Made by a program: the position numbers and the translations under genes. Positions 62,131 through 64,000 of a DNA stretch of 64,000 bases are shown here, one piece after another (within the stretch, counting starts at the first letter, position 1; the number at the start of each line of letters is the position of its first letter). Source of the DNA: Thiobacillus sp. SCUT-2 (GTDB lineage: Bacteria; Pseudomonadota; Gammaproteobacteria; Burkholderiales; Thiobacillaceae); contig NZ_CP141769.1 of NCBI RefSeq assembly GCF_035621355.1, forward strand, positions 1,178,001 through 1,242,000, given 5' to 3'. The notes beneath the pieces are model-generated. The model searched no databases, had not been told where the DNA came from, and worked only from the letters and a program-made list of their open reading frames with translations.

Positions 62131-64000
62131 CGCGCCCACTTCCAGTCGCGGATCTCGGGCAGGTCCTCGCCGTGCAGGTGGACGTACTGCTTGTGCTCGC
62201 AGAGCCGGTCGCGCATGCGCTGCTTGATGTGCGCCGCCTGCGCCTGCAGCGCCGGCACGCGCGTCGCCACGTCCATGACCAGATGGAAGCGGTCGAGGTC
62301 GTTCATCACGACCATGTCGAACGGCGTGGTCGTCGTGCCTTCCTCCTTGTAGCCGCGCACGTGCAGGTTGTCGTGGTTGGTGCGGCGGTAGGTGAGGCGG
62401 TGGATCAGCCACGGGTAGCCGTGATAGGCGAAGACGATCGGCTTGTCGCGCGTGAACAGGGTGTCGAATTCCGCGGCGGAGAGCCCGTGCGGATGCTCCT
62501 CCCGCGGCTGCAGCGTCATCAGGTCGACCACGTTGATGAAGCGGATCTTCAGCTGCGGTGCGAGGTCGCGCAGGATCCCGATCGCGGCCAGCATCTCCAG
62601 CGTCGGCACGTCGCCGGCCGCCGCCAGCACGACGTCGGGCTCGCCGTCCTGGTCGCTGCACGCCCATTCCCATAGGCCGATGCCGGCGCTGGCGTGCTTG
62701 ATCGCGGCGTCCATGTCGAGCCACTGCTGCTCGGGCTGCTTCCCGGCGACGATGACGTTCACCAGGTCGCGGCTCCGCAGGCACTGGTCGGTGACGCAGA
62801 GCAGGGTGTTGGCGTCCGGCGGCAGGTAGACGCGGATGATGTCGGCCTTCTTGTTGACGACGTGGTCGATGAAGCCCGGGTCCTGGTGCGAGAAGCCGTT
62901 GTGGTCCTGGCGCCAGACGTGCGAGGTGAGCAGGATGTTGAGCGAGGCGATCGGGCGGCGCCACGGGATGTCGCGGCAGACCTTGAGCCACTTGGCGTGC
63001 TGGTTGAACATCGAGTCGACGATGTGGATGAAGGCCTCGTAGCACGAGAACAGGCCGTGGCGTCCGCTCAGCAGGTAGCCTTCGAGCCAGCCCTGGCAGG
63101 CGTGCTCGGAGAGCATTTCCATCACGCGGCCGTCGGGCGCGAGATGGTCGTCGTCATCGCGGCGTTCCGCCATCCAGGTGCGGTCGGTGACCTCGAACAG
63201 GGCATCCAGCCGGTTGGACGCCGTCTCGTCGGGGCCGAACACGCGGAAGTTGTCGGGGTTGTCGCGCATGACGTCGCGCAGGAAGCGTCCCATCGCGCGC
63301 GTCGACTCGGCGATCGCGCCGCCGGGCGTGGGCACGTCGACCCGGTAGGCCTGGAAATCCGGCAGCCTGAGGTCGTGCAGCAGCTTGCCGCCGTTGGCGT
63401 GCGGGTTGGCACCCATGCGGCGCTCGCCGCGCGGGGCGAGTTCGGCGAGTTCCGGCCTGAGGCGGCCGCCGTCGTCGAAGAGTTCCAGCGGCCGGTAGCT
63501 GCGCAGCCAGTCCTCCAGCAGCCGGACGTGCTCCGGCCTGTCCATCTCGCCGAACGGCACCTGGTGCGAGCGCCAGGAGCCCTCGGTCTTGCGGCCGTCG
63601 ACTTCCTTCGGGCCGGTCCAGCCCTTGGGCGAGCGCAGCACGATCATCGGCCACAACGGCCGGCCGGTTTCGCCGCCCTCGCGCGCGGCGCGCTGGATCG
63701 TGCGGATCTCGGCGATCGCCGTGTCGACCGCCGCCGCCATCTTCCGGTGCATCGCGTCCGGTTCGTGGCCTTCGACGACGTGCGGGCGGTAGCCGTAGCC
63801 GCGCAGCAGGCTCTCCAGCTCGGCGCGCGGGATGCGGGCCAGCACCGTCGGGCTGGCGATCTTGTAGCCGTTGAGGTGCAGCACCGGCAGCACGGCGCCG
63901 TCGGTGCGCGGGTTGAGGAACTTGTTCGAATGCCAGGACGTGGCGAGCGGGCCGGTCTCCGCCTCGCCGTCGCCGACGACGCAGCAGGCGATCAGCTCCG
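62127..64000 (-). CDS. xfp: Xylulose-5-phosphate/fructose-6-phosphate phosphoketolase (partial, N-terminus off the right edge)
   Basis: Thiamine-diphosphate enzyme that splits xylulose 5-phosphate or fructose 6-phosphate into acetyl phosphate and a shorter sugar phosphate. The visible 624 codons begin inside the ThDP domain ([15 protein letters not shown], then [17 protein letters not shown]) and run to the C-terminus. [27 protein letters not shown] and [17 protein letters not shown] are family stretches. The first about 170 residues lie beyond the window. Coupled by 4 bp overlap to ackA, giving an ATP-yielding route without glycolysis oxidation steps. Confidence 0.95.
   Translation of the reverse strand, partial: ELIACCVVGDGEAETGPLATSWHSNKFLNPRTDGAVLPVLHLNGYKIASPTVLARIPRAELESLLRGYGYRPHVVEGHEPDAMHRKMAAAVDTAIAEIRTIQRAAREGGETGRPLWPMIVLRSPKGWTGPKEVDGRKTEGSWRSHQVPFGEMDRPEHVRLLEDWLRSYRPLELFDDGGRLRPELAELAPRGERRMGANPHANGGKLLHDLRLPDFQAYRVDVPTPGGAIAESTRAMGRFLRDVMRDNPDNFRVFGPDETASNRLDALFEVTDRTWMAERRDDDDHLAPDGRVMEMLSEHACQGWLEGYLLSGRHGLFSCYEAFIHIVDSMFNQHAKWLKVCRDIPWRRPIASLNILLTSHVWRQDHNGFSHQDPGFIDHVVNKKADIIRVYLPPDANTLLCVTDQCLRSRDLVNVIVAGKQPEQQWLDMDAAIKHASAGIGLWEWACSDQDGEPDVVLAAAGDVPTLEMLAAIGILRDLAPQLKIRFINVVDLMTLQPREEHPHGLSAAEFDTLFTRDKPIVFAYHGYPWLIHRLTYRRTNHDNLHVRGYKEEGTTTTPFDMVVMNDLDRFHLVMDVATRVPALQAQAAHIKQRMRDRLCEHKQYVHLHGEDLPEIRDWKWAR

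Overview
The window looks like the chromosome of a high-GC betaproteobacterium, probably Rhodocyclales or a relative. The support is indirect: GC-rich codon use almost throughout, a PEP-CTERM exported protein, a membrane-bound selenocysteine formate dehydrogenase, two large GGDEF/EAL proteins and a BCAM0308-family protein. The genus cannot be fixed from the sequence alone. No rRNA, tRNA or CRISPR array was seen.

Layout. 1-6.4 kb is a lower-GC accessory segment on the minus strand: a subtilase plus AAA+ ATPase pair of the IetS/IetA defence type (the subtilase runs off the left edge), a TPR/HEPN protein of the LA2681 type, an NAD-kinase-like gene and the remains of an SPFH gene. A degraded second copy of the NAD-kinase 3' end lies on the far side of the HEPN gene. 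6.6-16 kb is ordinary envelope chromosome: OmpA, glycosyltransferase, SGNH hydrolase, SDR, Spy-like, SHOCT, DgkA, DUF882, L,D-transpeptidase and MscS. 16.2-19.5 kb encodes one protein with a phage-integrase arm-binding domain fused to PAS-GAF-PAS-PAS-GGDEF-EAL. 20.2-26.1 kb is a formate dehydrogenase operon (fdnGHI-fdhE) with an in-frame UGA for selenocysteine and a 274-bp MITE-like element between fdnG and fdnH.

28.3-34.3 kb is a second lower-GC segment. It holds an exported three-gene operon with an intact trypsin-like/TPR protease and a paralogue in which all three catalytic residues are replaced. From 34.3 kb to the right edge runs a dense set of stress and persistence genes. It includes two HPF-type ribosome hibernation proteins (one fused to a cold-shock domain), a DksA/TraR protein, a peptide-ligase cluster (N-formylglutamate amidohydrolase, GCS2 ligase, RimK-like ATP-grasp, C39-like peptidase), a BCAM0308 protein, a PRPP synthetase, NAD salvage (pncA, pncB), a Lon-like protease, a universal-stress-like protein, PolX, a membrane GGDEF/EAL sensor overlapping a periplasmic binding protein, and acetate kinase with phosphoketolase. 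The content resembles the low-oxygen-activated (lxa) locus of Burkholderia cenocepacia, so a role in anoxic survival is likely: hibernating ribosomes, recycling NAD and making ATP through acetyl phosphate.

The strongest candidates for something undescribed are the integrase-arm/c-di-GMP fusion, the protease/pseudoprotease operon, the MITE-like insertion that supplies the fdnG stop codon and part of the fdnH ribosome binding site, and the ATP-grasp/GCS2 cluster.
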